Assembly (NCBI GenBank): GCA_964397045.1
Contig: CAYNHF010000042.1
Location: forward strand, 1 to 53,309
From: CAYNHF01 sp964397045
Lineage (GTDB): Bacteria; Actinomycetota; Acidimicrobiia; Spongiisociales; UBA5794
DNA: 53,309 nt
Direction: 5' to 3'
In this document: piece by piece, positions 34,008-43,188 of the stretch
Layout of the letters: the number at the start of each line of letters is the position of its first letter
Position numbering within the stretch: the stretch's first letter is position 1
Position numbers and translations under genes: made by a program
The notes under the pieces: generated by a model
Databases searched by the model: none
The model's input: the letters and a program-made list of their open reading frames with translations, nothing else
Told to the model about the DNA's origin: nothing

Positions 34008-35705
34008 ATGAAGGGATCTAAACGCGGCGTGTTTCGCACGCTGCTCGTGCTGGGGGTACTCGCACTCCTGGCTTCGTTGCTGACCGCGCCGGCAACAGCG
34101 GGCAAGGACGACAACAACGGTAGCGGTGCCGAGAACTCGCGCAAGGTGGAGTTGCGCATCCTCGCGATCAACGATTTCCACGGCAACATCGCGACATCAT
34201 CCGGCTCGTTCGGCGGGACCGGCAGGGCGGACTACCTGTCGACCAACGTGAATGCCGCCAGAGCCGGAGCAGACAACTCGATCTTCGTTTCCGCAGGCGA
34301 CCTCATCGGAGCCTCTCCGCTGATTTCTGCCCTGTTCCACGACGAACCCACCATCGAGGCGATGAACCTGATGGGCCTCGATATCAACGGAGTGGGTAAC
34401 CACGAGTTCGACGAAGGTCCAGCCGAACTGCTGCGGATGCAGTACGGCGGTTCTCACCCGGATGACGGCGACCTCGACGGCACGCCATTCCTGGGTGCCG
34501 ACTTCGAGTTCCTGGCTGCGAACGTGAATGTCGACGCGACGGGAGACACGATCTTCCCTTCGTACACGATCAAGAACTACCAGGGCGTACGGGTCGCCTT
34601 CATTGGCATGACGCTCGAAGGCACGCCAACGATCGTCACTCCAAGCGGCGTCGCGGGTCTCACCTTCCATGACGAAGCAGACACTGTGAACGCGCTGATT
34701 CCCGAGCTGCAGAAGAAGAACATCGAGGCCATCGTCGTGCTGCTGCACGAGGGCGGGTCGTCGAACGGTGGTCCGCAGGACTGCGGTGACGGCCTGGTAG
34801 GGCCTGTCGCCGAGATCGTGCCTCGCATGGACGATGCCGTCGACTTGGTCATCGCCGGTCACACCAACGACGAGTTCATCTGCGAGATCGACGGCAAGTG
34901 GGTCACCATGGCAGACACGCGAGGGCGCCTGTTTACGCAGATCGACGTCGAACTGAACCGGGTCACCAAGGACCTGACGGTGACTGCCATCAACAACATG
35001 TCCAACCTGCAGGGCGGCGTAACACCGGATCCCGCGGTGACGGCGCTGATCGACAAGTACGACGCACTGTCTGCCCCGCTGGCCAACACCGTCATCGGCA
35101 CGACGACGACCGATATCACCCGCACCCCCAATAGTGCGGGCGAGTCGGCACTCGGTGACATCATCGCGGACGCCCAACTCGAGGCGACCGCGCCTGCCGG
35201 GTTCGGCGAAGCAGTTGTGGCCTTCATGAACCCCGGTGGCATTCGAGCCAGCATCGACTTCGTATCGAGCGGGCCGGAGGCGGACGGTGAGTTCACCTTC
35301 GGCGAGGCGTTCGGCGTCCAGCCGTTCGGCAACAGCCTGGTGACGATGACGCTGACCGGCGAGCAGATCGACACGTTGCTCGAGCAGCAGTGGGTCGGTC
35401 AGACGTCACCCCGGATCTTGCAGGTTTCGGATGGGTTCACCTACGAGTGGAGCGCGGCGGCAGCCGACGGAAGTCGCGTTGACCCCGCTTCCATCAAGAT
35501 CGGTGGCGTTACCGTCGTTCCGGGTACGGGGTACCGGGTCACGGTCAACAGCTTCCTGGCAGACGGCGGGGACAACTTCACTGTGCTGGTCGATGGCACC
35601 GACCGGCTCGGGGGTGAAGTGGACCTCGATGCACTGGTCACCTACTTCGGCGCCCACTCGCCGGTGGCCCCAGGCCCGCAGGACCGGATCGTCCGGCTTC
35701 CGTAG
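34008..35705 (+). CDS. Secreted 5'-nucleotidase / UshA-like phosphoesterase
   Basis: 565 residues from ATG 34008. A signal peptide (FRTLLVLGVLALLASLLTAPATAG) is followed by the metallophosphatase core: INDFHGN (Asp56, His58), SAGDLIGASP (Asp98), GVGNHEFDEG (Asn131, His132) and later AGHTNDEF. The C-terminal 5_nucleotid_C domain has FMNPGGIRASID and VNSFLADGGDNFTVL, which forms the nucleotide-base site. It would remove phosphate from extracellular nucleotides. No anchor is seen, so it is probably free. The gene ends at a strong hairpin. Confidence 0.92.
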   Translation: MKGSKRGVFRTLLVLGVLALLASLLTAPATAGKDDNNGSGAENSRKVELRILAINDFHGNIATSSGSFGGTGRADYLSTNVNAARAGADNSIFVSAGDLIGASPLISALFHDEPTIEAMNLMGLDINGVGNHEFDEGPAELLRMQYGGSHPDDGDLDGTPFLGADFEFLAANVNVDATGDTIFPSYTIKNYQGVRVAFIGMTLEGTPTIVTPSGVAGLTFHDEADTVNALIPELQKKNIEAIVVLLHEGGSSNGGPQDCGDGLVGPVAEIVPRMDDAVDLVIAGHTNDEFICEIDGKWVTMADTRGRLFTQIDVELNRVTKDLTVTAINNMSNLQGGVTPDPAVTALIDKYDALSAPLANTVIGTTTTDITRTPNSAGESALGDIIADAQLEATAPAGFGEAVVAFMNPGGIRASIDFVSSGPEADGEFTFGEAFGVQPFGNSLVTMTLTGEQIDTLLEQQWVGQTSPRILQVSDGFTYEWSAAAADGSRVDPASIKIGGVTVVPGTGYRVTVNSFLADGGDNFTVLVDGTDRLGGEVDLDALVTYFGAHSPVAPGPQDRIVRLP

Positions 35706-35727
35706 CGATAGCAACTGAAGAGCAATA

Positions 35728-35760
35728 GATGGGGGCGCCCGGACACCGGGCGCCCCCATC
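35728..35760 (+). terminator. 15-bp perfect hairpin after the 5'-nucleotidase
   Basis: Arms 35728-35742 and 35746-35760 are exact reverse complements around ACA, GC-rich, 22 bases past the stop. No T-tract follows, so termination would be of the actinobacterial U-poor type. Confidence 0.7.
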
Positions 35761-35859
35761 GCGTGCCCGCCCTTCCGAGGTGCCGTAGAGTTCGCACCAT
35801 CAGCTTCCTGCTAAGTTCCCGCGAGAACTGGCAGCACACACGCCGAGGAGTCCCCAACA

Positions 35860-36576
35860 GTGCCCATCTCACGTCTCCTGCTTGTGACGATCGGGGTCCT
35901 GGTCGTCCTGAGCGCCGCGTGCTCGGCGCCGGCGCCAACCTTCGAAGAGGAGTTCAGCGGCGTCACCGGCGTCGTGCTGAACAGCGGAGACGGGAGCGTC
36001 TCGATCGTCGGCACCTCGCGAGACAACGTGATCGTCTCTGCAGAAGCCTCCTTCTCAGATACAGAGCAATTCGACGTACGGGTCGAAGACGGCCTTCTGG
36101 TCATCGAGCACGACTGCGGCGAAGCCTCGTCCTGCACCGTGGACTATCAGGTGACGGTTCCAGAAACCACCGGGGTCGAGGTCACGACAGCAGGCGGCAA
36201 CGTTTCAGTGTCTGACGTGAAGGCAGGCGTCGGCGTGACCACCGAAACCGGCGACATCTTCGTCCGCAGGGTGGAGGGCGACATCGTGGCGAGCACGACC
36301 TCCGGCCTGATGACCGGGACCCAGAACCGTTCGCGGGTCGCTTCGTTCACCTCACAGGAGAGCGAGATCAGTGTCTCGTTCGATGAGGTGATCGATACCC
36401 TGCGGGCCGAAACGGGAGAGGGCGACGTCACGGCGCAGCTGACGGGGGGTCCGTATGCGCTCGAGGTCGAAACCGGGTCCGGTTCCGTCGACGTCAACAT
36501 CGACGTGGTGGATGACGCAGACAATCGGGCCGCCATTCGCACCGGCAAGGGCGACATCAAGATCTTCCAGAATTAG
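35860..36576 (+). CDS. Lipoprotein with DUF4097-like beta-solenoid
   Basis: 238 residues from GTG 35860 with GAGGAG upstream. Lipobox LSAAC gives Cys21. The rest repeats short beta strands (VVLNSGDGSVSIVGTSRDNV, VEVTTAGGNVSVSDVKAGVG, TETGDIFVRRVEGDI, AETGEGDVTAQLTGG, LEVETGSGSVDVNID), the pattern of DUF4097/putative-adhesin domains. Two cysteines (DCGEASSC) may pair. It faces outward from the membrane. Role unknown; it converges on the NUDIX gene. Confidence 0.75.
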   Translation: MPISRLLLVTIGVLVVLSAACSAPAPTFEEEFSGVTGVVLNSGDGSVSIVGTSRDNVIVSAEASFSDTEQFDVRVEDGLLVIEHDCGEASSCTVDYQVTVPETTGVEVTTAGGNVSVSDVKAGVGVTTETGDIFVRRVEGDIVASTTSGLMTGTQNRSRVASFTSQESEISVSFDEVIDTLRAETGEGDVTAQLTGGPYALEVETGSGSVDVNIDVVDDADNRAAIRTGKGDIKIFQN

Positions 36577-36589
36577 CCTCAGGGCGTTC

Positions 36590-37168
36590 CTACCCGGATA
36601 GGCGGCCGCCGCGTCCTGCAGCCTTGTCCACCATGCGGAGCAGGGACGGTTCAGCAGACAGCTCCGCTACGTCGGCGAACGGAACCCAGCGAGCTGCCTT
36701 GACCTCGTCCGGCGCCGGATTCAGCTTGCCATCGCCGGCACAGAACAAGAAGCGAAGGTCGAAGTGGCGGTGGTGCGGCTCTCCTTTGCCAGACGGGATC
36801 GGATGGATGTCGATGTCGAGCAGCTCCGCGGCCGTGGATACCAGCTCGATCCCAGTTTCCTCGGCCACCTCACGCCTGGCTGCCGCGACCGCCGAAGCAT
36901 CCTCGGGATCGATGTGGCCCCCCGGCTGCAGCCATCGATCGAGCCGGCTGTGATGCACCAGCAGCACCGACCCACCATCGGGCGATAGGACCCAGCCGGA
37001 TGCCGTGAAGTGCCCCGGTTCGAACGAATACCGGGAGAACGGATCAGCCTGGTCTGCGACCAGCAACAACATCTCGGCAAGCGCGCGGTCCTCGGAATCT
37101 TGCGGCTCGAACCGATCGAGCAGACGAAGCACGTCGTAGCGACGTGCCGCAGTCGTCATCGGCAGCAC
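36590..37168 (-). CDS. NUDIX hydrolase
   Basis: 192 residues from GTG 37168; ATG 37159 is the alternative start. The NUDIX box is QPGGHIDPEDASAVAAARREVAEETG, with a two-residue longer spacer between the first acidic residue and REVxEE than the classic pattern, which some subfamilies tolerate. The preceding LVHHSRLDRWLQPGG shows the family fold. Substrate is unknown; it lies 56 bp downstream of rplQ on the same strand, so it may be read by run-through from the alpha operon. Confidence 0.8.
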   Translation of the reverse strand: MLPMTTAARRYDVLRLLDRFEPQDSEDRALAEMLLLVADQADPFSRYSFEPGHFTASGWVLSPDGGSVLLVHHSRLDRWLQPGGHIDPEDASAVAAARREVAEETGIELVSTAAELLDIDIHPIPSGKGEPHHRHFDLRFLFCAGDGKLNPAPDEVKAARWVPFADVAELSAEPSLLRMVDKAAGRGGRLSG

Positions 37169-37224
37169 ATGGAATCGGTCGGCACCCGGAAGGTGGGGCG
37201 GGGCAAACTACCCGAGACCGCCAG

Positions 37225-37575
37225 TCAGATCAGCTCGATCTTGGCCATCTCGGCGCCGTCGCCACGTCGCGGGCCGAGCTTCACGATCCGGGTATAGCCA
37301 CCCGGGCGATCGACATAGCGGGGGCCAACATCATCGAACAGCTTGGTGACAACCTCAGTGTTCGGGATCTTGCGCAGCACCATGCGCCGGTTGTGGAGGT
37401 CGCCGACGCCCGCCTTCGTGATGATCTTCTCGACGTACGGCCGCAAGAGCTTCGCCTTGGCAACCGTGGTAGTGACCTCTTCCTCGTCAATGAGCGACGC
37501 GGCGAGGTTCGAGAGGATCTTGCGCTGGTGCGCAGGGCTCCCACCGAGGCGGGGTCCCTTCTTCGGCTTCGGCAT
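37225..37575 (-). CDS. rplQ: 50S ribosomal protein L17
   Basis: 116 residues, usual length. It begins MPKPKKGPRLGGSPAHQRKI and holds NLAASLIDEEEVTTTVAKAK and the GGYTRIVKLGPRRGDGAEMA end. It overlaps the rpoA stop by one base, the standard order rpoA-rplQ. Confidence 0.98.
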   Translation of the reverse strand: MPKPKKGPRLGGSPAHQRKILSNLAASLIDEEEVTTTVAKAKLLRPYVEKIITKAGVGDLHNRRMVLRKIPNTEVVTKLFDDVGPRYVDRPGGYTRIVKLGPRRGDGAEMAKIELI

Positions 37576-38534
37576 CAGATCTCTCGCTCTCCACCCTCGC
37601 TGTCGGCAGAGGCCCGCAGAGAAAGCCCCAGCTCATCGAGCTTGGCGGTAACTTCCTCGAGGCTCTTCTGGCCGAAGTTGGTGATGTTGAGAAGGTCCTC
37701 TTCGGACTTCTCCACCAGTTCACCCACCGTTTGGATCTGGGCGCGGCGCAAGCAGTTCCGGGGCCGCTCAGACAGGTCGAGCGCCTCGATCGGAAGGTCG
37801 AGGTCGGGCGACGAAGACTCTGCCTCGACGACGTCGCCGAGTTCGAGCCCGATGCCGTCGTCCATGTCTGCGAACATCCCGAGTAGCTCGCGAAGCGTCT
37901 TGCCTGCTGAGGACAACGCCTCGCTAGGAGTGAGGGAGCCGTCCGTCTCGACATCGAGAATCAGCTTGTCGAAGTTGGTCATCTGCCCGACCTGGGTGGA
38001 GTCGACCTTGTATGACACCTTGCGCACCGGCGAGAAGATCGAGTCGATCGGAATGACCCCGATGGTGTCGCTCTTCTTGTTGCGATCGGCACTGCGATAC
38101 CCGACACCACGCTCTGCCGTGAGTTCGACCTCCAGCTTGCCGCTGGACGACATCGCTGCCAGGTGGAGGTCCCCATTGACGACCTCCACGCCCGCCGGCA
38201 GTTTGAGCGATGCTGCGGTCACATCCTGCTTGCCCTTGGCAGACAGATACAGCGTTTGAGCTTCCTCACTGTCGATCTGAAGCACGACCTGCTTGAGGTT
38301 GAGGATGAAGTCGACGACGTCCTCGACAACGCCCGGCATCGTCGAGAACTCGTGTTGGACTCCGTCGATCCGCACGGATGTGATGGCGGCACCCGGGATG
38401 CGCGCTAGCAAGGTCCGCCGCAGCGTGTTGCCGAGCGTGTAGCCGAATCCCGGCTCGAGCGGTTCGACGACGAACCGCGACCGCACGTCGGCGACGATGT
38501 CTTCTTCGATAGTTGGGCGCTGAACAATGAGCAC
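37575..38534 (-). CDS. rpoA: RNA polymerase alpha subunit
   Basis: 319 residues. The N-terminal domain has RFVVEPLEPGFGYTLGNTLRRTLL, the dimer and beta-contact region. The C-terminal domain (about 245-310) has LSERPRNCLRRAQIQTVGEL and NITNFGQKSLEEVTAKLDELGL, which bind promoter UP elements and activators such as a Crp-type protein. It is preceded by rpsD (45-bp gap). Confidence 0.98.
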   Translation of the reverse strand: MLIVQRPTIEEDIVADVRSRFVVEPLEPGFGYTLGNTLRRTLLARIPGAAITSVRIDGVQHEFSTMPGVVEDVVDFILNLKQVVLQIDSEEAQTLYLSAKGKQDVTAASLKLPAGVEVVNGDLHLAAMSSSGKLEVELTAERGVGYRSADRNKKSDTIGVIPIDSIFSPVRKVSYKVDSTQVGQMTNFDKLILDVETDGSLTPSEALSSAGKTLRELLGMFADMDDGIGLELGDVVEAESSSPDLDLPIEALDLSERPRNCLRRAQIQTVGELVEKSEEDLLNITNFGQKSLEEVTAKLDELGLSLRASADSEGGEREI

Positions 38535-38579
38535 TTGCGCTCCCCTGGATACTCGGCGGGTGTTGCTGGTCTAGTTGGT

Positions 38580-39185
38580 CTACTTCGAGTACAGCTCGAC
38601 CACGAGCTGTTCTTGAATCTGGGTATCGATCTGTTCCCGGCTCGGGAGTGTGATGACGGTGATCCGACGCTCGGAGGTGTCGATCTCGAGCCATTCCACC
38701 GCAGGGCGATCGATTGTATCGAGCGCCTGCTGGATCGGGAACAATTCCTCGCTCCGCTCCTTCACCGTGATCACGTCGCCGTCGCGCACCTGGTAGGACG
38801 GAATGTCCACTTTGCGCCCGTTGACGAGAAAGTGGCCGTGGTTGACGAGCTGGCGGGCTTGGGGACGGGTACGAGCCATCCCGGAGCGGAATACGACATT
38901 GTCGAGCCTCGACTCGAGGATGCGCAGCAGGTTGGTACCGGTGATGCCACCTTGCCGATTGGCTTCCTTGTAGTAGCGCCGGAACTGCTTCTCGAGCACG
39001 CCGTAGATGTGACGGACTTTCTGCTTCTCGCGCAGCTGGATCTGGTACTGCGACTCGCGGATCCGGCCCCGGCCGTGTTCACCGGGCGGGTAGGGCCGAC
39101 GGTCGTAGTACTTCGCCTTGTTCTCGTCCAGCAGCTGACGAGCGCGGCGGCTGACCTTGGTGCGGGGACCGGTATACCGAGCCAT
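38580..39185 (-). CDS. rpsD: 30S ribosomal protein S4
   Basis: 201 residues, MARYTGPRTKVSRRARQLL start typical of actinobacteria. It shows EKQKVRHIYGVLEKQFRRYY and the RNA-binding S4 fold LVNHGHFLVNGRKVDIPSY. In many bacteria S4 represses its own operon by binding the leader of the alpha mRNA. It lacks the N-terminal zinc cysteines (C- form). Confidence 0.98.
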   Translation of the reverse strand: MARYTGPRTKVSRRARQLLDENKAKYYDRRPYPPGEHGRGRIRESQYQIQLREKQKVRHIYGVLEKQFRRYYKEANRQGGITGTNLLRILESRLDNVVFRSGMARTRPQARQLVNHGHFLVNGRKVDIPSYQVRDGDVITVKERSEELFPIQQALDTIDRPAVEWLEIDTSERRITVITLPSREQIDTQIQEQLVVELYSK

Positions 39186-39187
39186 CG

Positions 39188-39574
39188 CTAACGCCCCTTC
39201 CGTTTCTTGGGGCGACAGCCGTTGTGCGGAATCGGTGTGACATCCTTGATGCCTGTGATCTCGATGCCCATGTTCTGCATGGTGCGAATGGCGGTTTCAC
39301 GGCCGGAGCCTGAGCCGCGAACGATCACATCGAGCTTACGGATTCCCATCTCGCCTGCCTTGCGGGCCGCTTGTTCGGCCGCAACCTGCGCGGCGTAGGG
39401 CGTCGACTTGCGCGAGCCCTTGAATCCGACGGATCCACCGGACGTCCAGCCGACCACCCCACCATCCTGGTCGGTGATGGTGATGATGGTGTTGTTGAAA
39501 CTGGCTTTGATGTGCGCCTGCCCGTGAGGGATGTTGCGCTTGACGCGTCTGCGACGCGATGTCTGCTGTGCCAC
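39188..39574 (-). CDS. rpsK: 30S ribosomal protein S11
   Basis: 128 residues: HIKASFNNTIITITDQDGGVVGW, GFKGSRKSTPYAAQVAAEQA and the basic NGCRPKKRKGR end. It is 2 bp before rpsD and 18 bp after rpsM. Confidence 0.98.
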   Translation of the reverse strand: MAQQTSRRRRVKRNIPHGQAHIKASFNNTIITITDQDGGVVGWTSGGSVGFKGSRKSTPYAAQVAAEQAARKAGEMGIRKLDVIVRGSGSGRETAIRTMQNMGIEITGIKDVTPIPHNGCRPKKRKGR

Positions 39575-39592
39575 TTGACCTCTCCGCGACCG

Positions 39593-39973
39593 TTAGTGCT
39601 TGGCGACTTGCTTCTTCCCCGCGATGGGCACTCGTTTGCCCTTGCGGGTCCGGGCGTTGGTATGGGTCCTCTGGCCCCGCACCGGCATTCCCCGCCTGTG
39701 GCGGAGCCCCTGGTAACACCCGATTTCGACCTTGCGCTTGATGTTCTGCGCGATGTCACGGCGCAGGTCACCTTCGACCTTGTAGTTGGCTTCGATGAAT
39801 TGCCGAATCTGCACGACCTCGGCATCTGTGAGGTCCCGCACCTGGGTGTCTACGTCGATCTCGAGCGCACCCAGAATCTCGTTCGAGCGCGACCGGCCCA
39901 CTCCGAATATGTAGGTGAGGCCCACCTCGACCCGCTTGTCTCTCGGAAGATCGGTTCCGGCAATTCGAGCCAT
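39593..39973 (-). CDS. rpsM: 30S ribosomal protein S13
   Basis: 126 residues: MARIAGTDLPRDKRVEVGLTYIFGVG (H2TH helical core) and the basic tail GLRHRRGMPVRGQRTHTNARTRKG that reaches the decoding centre. It lies 6 bp after rpmJ. Confidence 0.98.
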   Translation of the reverse strand: MARIAGTDLPRDKRVEVGLTYIFGVGRSRSNEILGALEIDVDTQVRDLTDAEVVQIRQFIEANYKVEGDLRRDIAQNIKRKVEIGCYQGLRHRRGMPVRGQRTHTNARTRKGKRVPIAGKKQVAKH

Positions 39974-39979
39974 GTTCGA

Positions 39980-40093
39980 CTACCCCTGACGCTGCTTGTG
40001 TCGCGGATTCGGGCAGATCACCCAGACGCGGCCGTGGCGCCGGATGATCCGGCACTTCTCGCACATCTTCTTGGTGGAAGCTGAAACCTTCAT
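39980..40093 (-). CDS. rpmJ: 50S ribosomal protein L36
   Basis: 37 residues: MKVSASTKKMCEKC ... RRHGRVWVICPNPRHKQRQG. The Cys-x2-Cys ... Cys-x4-His zinc ligands are all present (C+ form). It is first gene after a 277-base gap from map. infA, usually between map and rpmJ, is not here. Confidence 0.96.
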   Translation of the reverse strand: MKVSASTKKMCEKCRIIRRHGRVWVICPNPRHKQRQG

Positions 40094-40370
40094 ACTGCCC
40101 TGTTGAACTGTGAATTTGTCCCGACTACCGGGCGTTTTGTGGCGCACGGCGGCCGGTGCCGACGCTGCTTCGCTGCAACAAACCGGCTTGGGGGTGGCTC
40201 GAGGGACGGCATCACGGGTGGGCGAGCCATTCATCTGTTTTTGCCACACGAAATACCGGCCCGGACCTGGGCCGGAACGGGGATATTACGCCATATCTCA
40301 CGCCAACGCCAAATCATCTTGACCCAGAGCGTCGGCGCCGTCGTAACAACAACGCAGTCGAGTGCAGTGC
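40094..40370 (-). promoter_or_regulatory. Leader and promoter region of the rpmJ-rplQ (alpha) operon
   Basis: 277 bases without a gene, in contrast to the tight spacing around it. On the minus strand TTGGCG (40307-40312) and TAATAT (40283-40288) are 18 bases apart, a good sigma-70 pair. Next to it, CCGGCCC/GGGCCGG (40256-40262 with 40269-40275) forms a hairpin. The remaining ~160-190 bases would be an untranslated leader, a place where a ribosomal-protein autoregulator such as S4 could bind. Confidence 0.5.
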
Positions 40371-41150
40371 CTACCCGACCAACACAGGCTCGGGCAGCGT
40401 CAACACCTGCGAGCCTTCTGCCGTCAGGGCCACGGTGTGCTCGAAATGGGCAGACAGGCTGCCGTCTGCAGTTACGACGGTCCAGCCGTCCGCGAGGATT
40501 CGAGTCCCCTCGCCACCGAGATTGAACATCGGCTCGATGGCGAGTGCCATGCCGGTCTTCAGCTTGAGGCCTCTCCCCCGCTTGCCGTAGTTGGGCACGT
40601 TCGGCGCTTCGTGCATCTGGCGTCCAATCCCGTGGCCGATGTACTCACGTACCACCCCGTACCCATGGGGGGTTGCCGTCCCTTCAATGGCGGCGCCGAT
40701 ACTGCCGAGCCGATTCCCGGCGATCGTCTGGTTGATACCGTTCCAGAGTGCTTGCTCGGTCACTTCGATGAGTTGAGTGACCTGAGGCGGGACCTCGCCG
40801 ATCGCCATCGTGAAGGCAGCATCGCCATGCCAGCCTTCGTAGATCGCTCCAGCGTCAATAGAGAGGATGTCGCCCTCACGAAGCCGGTAGTCGTCCGGAA
40901 TGCCGTGAACAATCACGTGGTTGGGCGAAGCACAGATCGTTGCCGGGTAGCCGTGATAGCCCAGGAACGAGGAGCGACATTCACGCTCACGCAGCACATC
41001 GGCAGCAACGGCGTCGAGCTCCTTCATCGAAACACCGGGGGCGGCGGCGTCACGCACCGCCTGGTGCATGGCAGCCACGGCCCGGCCTGCGATCGCCATC
41101 TTCTCGAAGTCGGCGGCCTGCTTCATCGTGATGATCTTGGAGTCGTTCAT
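40371..41150 (-). CDS. map: Type I methionine aminopeptidase
   Basis: 259 residues. Five metal ligands are visible: Asp in LSIDAGA, Asp in GWHGDAAFTM, His in GHGIGRQMHEAP, Glu in ALAIEPM and Glu in HFEHTVAL. It removes the initiator Met. It overlaps adk by 4 bp (ATGA), the usual order secY-adk-map. Confidence 0.96.
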   Translation of the reverse strand: MNDSKIITMKQAADFEKMAIAGRAVAAMHQAVRDAAAPGVSMKELDAVAADVLRERECRSSFLGYHGYPATICASPNHVIVHGIPDDYRLREGDILSIDAGAIYEGWHGDAAFTMAIGEVPPQVTQLIEVTEQALWNGINQTIAGNRLGSIGAAIEGTATPHGYGVVREYIGHGIGRQMHEAPNVPNYGKRGRGLKLKTGMALAIEPMFNLGGEGTRILADGWTVVTADGSLSAHFEHTVALTAEGSQVLTLPEPVLVG

Positions 41151-41722
41151 GCCGGCTGCGTCGCCAGGGTTGTCGCCACGTTGGCGAACACCTCTGCGAT
41201 CGTCCCAACCCCGTCGACCACCATCACCGGCACTCCGTGGTCGGGGTACCAGGCGGCTAGTGGTTCGGTTTCGGCGCGGTACACGTCGAGCCTTCTCCGG
41301 ATCGTCGCCTCGTTGTCGTCGGCTCTGCCCAGCTCCTCTGCCCTTGCGAGCAGCCGTGTGATCAACACATCGTCTGCCACCTCGAGCAACACGGCAATCT
41401 CGAGCGCGTCGGATCCTGCTTCAGCGGCAAGCGCTGCCGCCTGCACCGTGTTGCGGGGAAATCCGTCGAGCAGATAGCCGCACGCGGCGTCTTCCCGACT
41501 CAGCCGCTCCGCCACCATCGCAACCACCAGGTCGTCGGGAACCAGGTCTCCCTTTTCCATGATGGCGGCGGCTTCCAGGCCGAGCGGCGTTGCATCCACC
41601 ACGTTCTGCCGCAACATCTCTCCGGTGGAGATGTGGGGAACGCCGATCGCGGTGGCGACCATCGCGGCCTGCGTTCCTTTGCCGGCTCCGGGAGGTCCGA
41701 GAAGAAGCAGTCGTCTGCCCAT
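41147..41722 (-). CDS. adk: Adenylate kinase
   Basis: 191 residues, the short form without the zinc LID insert. P-loop GPPGAGKGTQAAM, then STGEMLRQNVVDATPLG, LLDGFPRNTVQA and the short lid segment DDNEATIRRRLDVYRAET. It makes 2 ADP from AMP and ATP. It lies 13 bp after secY. Confidence 0.96.
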   Translation of the reverse strand: MGRRLLLLGPPGAGKGTQAAMVATAIGVPHISTGEMLRQNVVDATPLGLEAAAIMEKGDLVPDDLVVAMVAERLSREDAACGYLLDGFPRNTVQAAALAAEAGSDALEIAVLLEVADDVLITRLLARAEELGRADDNEATIRRRLDVYRAETEPLAAWYPDHGVPVMVVDGVGTIAEVFANVATTLATQPA

Positions 41723-41735
41723 CAGCCACTCTCCC

Positions 41736-43064
41736 CTAGGTGAGGAATCCTTCGTAGTTGCGCATCATCAGCTGGCTCTCGATCTGTTTCATCGTCTCGA
41801 GGGCGACGCCGACGACGATGAGGATCGAGACTCCGCTCAGGCCGACGGGAACATTGAAGGCCAGCCCGAAGATCGAAGGCGCAATCGCCACAGCTGCCAG
41901 GTAGAGGGAACCGGGGAGCGTGATCCGGCTGAGCACATACTCCAGATACTGCACGGTGGCACGGCCGGGTCGGATCCCGGGGATGAAGCCGCCCTGGCGT
42001 TGGATCGTCTCGGCCTGCCGCTCCGGATCGAACTGGATCGCGGTGTAGAAGTAAGTGAAGAAGACCACGAGGGCGCCCAGAATGATGATGTATCCGAGGC
42101 TCGGCTGGAATCCGCCGCCACCGTGGGTACTCCCTCCCGAGGACAACAGGTTGGTGTCGATCCACTCCCGAACCGACTGGCCCCACCCCTCAGCAGGCAA
42201 CACCGAAGATACGAGGACCGGGAAGTACATGATGCTGGTGGCGAATATGACCGGAATCACTCCGGCCATGTTGACCTTCAGCGGGATATAGGTGCTCTGG
42301 CCTCCGAGTACTTTGCGGCCTCGCACGCGGCGCGAGAACTGGATCGGAATCCGTCGCTGCCCCTGGTCCATGAAGACGATGCCGACGGTGAGCGCCAGCA
42401 TCAGCAGCATCACCGCAACGAACACGAGGCGGCGGTCTGAAGTATTGACCCACATCAAGGTGATTTGTGAAGGCAATTGGCTCACGATGCTGACGAAGAT
42501 GATGAGGGACATGCCGTTGCCGATACCGCGCTGGGTGATCAGCTCACCCATCCACATGATGAGGGCGGTGCCTGCAGTCATGGTGATCACGATGAGGATC
42601 ACATTGCGCAGGCTGTAGTCCGGTATCAGATCCAAGCCACCGGTGAAGTTGCCGGAGTGGAACAAGAACGTGAATCCGGTGGCCTGGAGCAGCGCCAATA
42701 CCACGGTCAGGTACCGCGTCCACTGGGTGATGACCTTCCGCCCGGTCTCGCCTTCCTCTTGCAGCGCCTGCAGCTTCGGAATGACTACCGCGAGCAACTG
42801 CATGATGATCGACGCGGTGATGTACGGCATGATGCCGAGCGCAAAGACCGACATTGTCTCGAGTGCACCGCCGGAAAACAGGTTGACGATCCCGAGGAAC
42901 CCCGACTCTTCCTGCAGTTCGGCGAACAGCTGCACCTGCGACAGATCGACACCGGGCACCGGGATGGCGGTACCGAGCCGGTACAGCAGGAAGATGAACA
43001 GCGTGAACAGGATCTTGTTCCGGAGGTCCCGGATCCTGAGCATGTTGCGGAAGACGGAAAGCAT
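41736..43064 (-). CDS. secY: Preprotein translocase subunit SecY
   Basis: 442 residues with ten hydrophobic helices: LSVFRNMLRIRDLRNKILFTL opening, NLFSGGALETMSVFALGIMPYITASI (plug and lateral gate), QRGIGNGMSLIIF, and PSQITLMW. It forms the protein-conducting channel for the signal peptides of this window's secreted proteins. A 124-base untranslated spacer precedes it, after rplO; I see only weak hairpins there. Confidence 0.96.
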   Translation of the reverse strand: MLSVFRNMLRIRDLRNKILFTLFIFLLYRLGTAIPVPGVDLSQVQLFAELQEESGFLGIVNLFSGGALETMSVFALGIMPYITASIIMQLLAVVIPKLQALQEEGETGRKVITQWTRYLTVVLALLQATGFTFLFHSGNFTGGLDLIPDYSLRNVILIVITMTAGTALIMWMGELITQRGIGNGMSLIIFVSIVSQLPSQITLMWVNTSDRRLVFVAVMLLMLALTVGIVFMDQGQRRIPIQFSRRVRGRKVLGGQSTYIPLKVNMAGVIPVIFATSIMYFPVLVSSVLPAEGWGQSVREWIDTNLLSSGGSTHGGGGFQPSLGYIIILGALVVFFTYFYTAIQFDPERQAETIQRQGGFIPGIRPGRATVQYLEYVLSRITLPGSLYLAAVAIAPSIFGLAFNVPVGLSGVSILIVVGVALETMKQIESQLMMRNYEGFLT

Positions 43065-43188
43065 GGGATTCCTAAGCGAGTGCTGGCGAGGTTACTTGGT
43101 GCATACGGCTACACGGGCACGTGGCGACGGGAGTCGCAGTTCTGCTGGGGGGCCACAGCACCTCGGGCACCTGGCCTGAGGTCCGCAG

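Noticed and set aside
40094..40370. A hidden infA gene
   Set aside because: No frame gives the MAKKDKIE-type start or S1 fold of IF-1.
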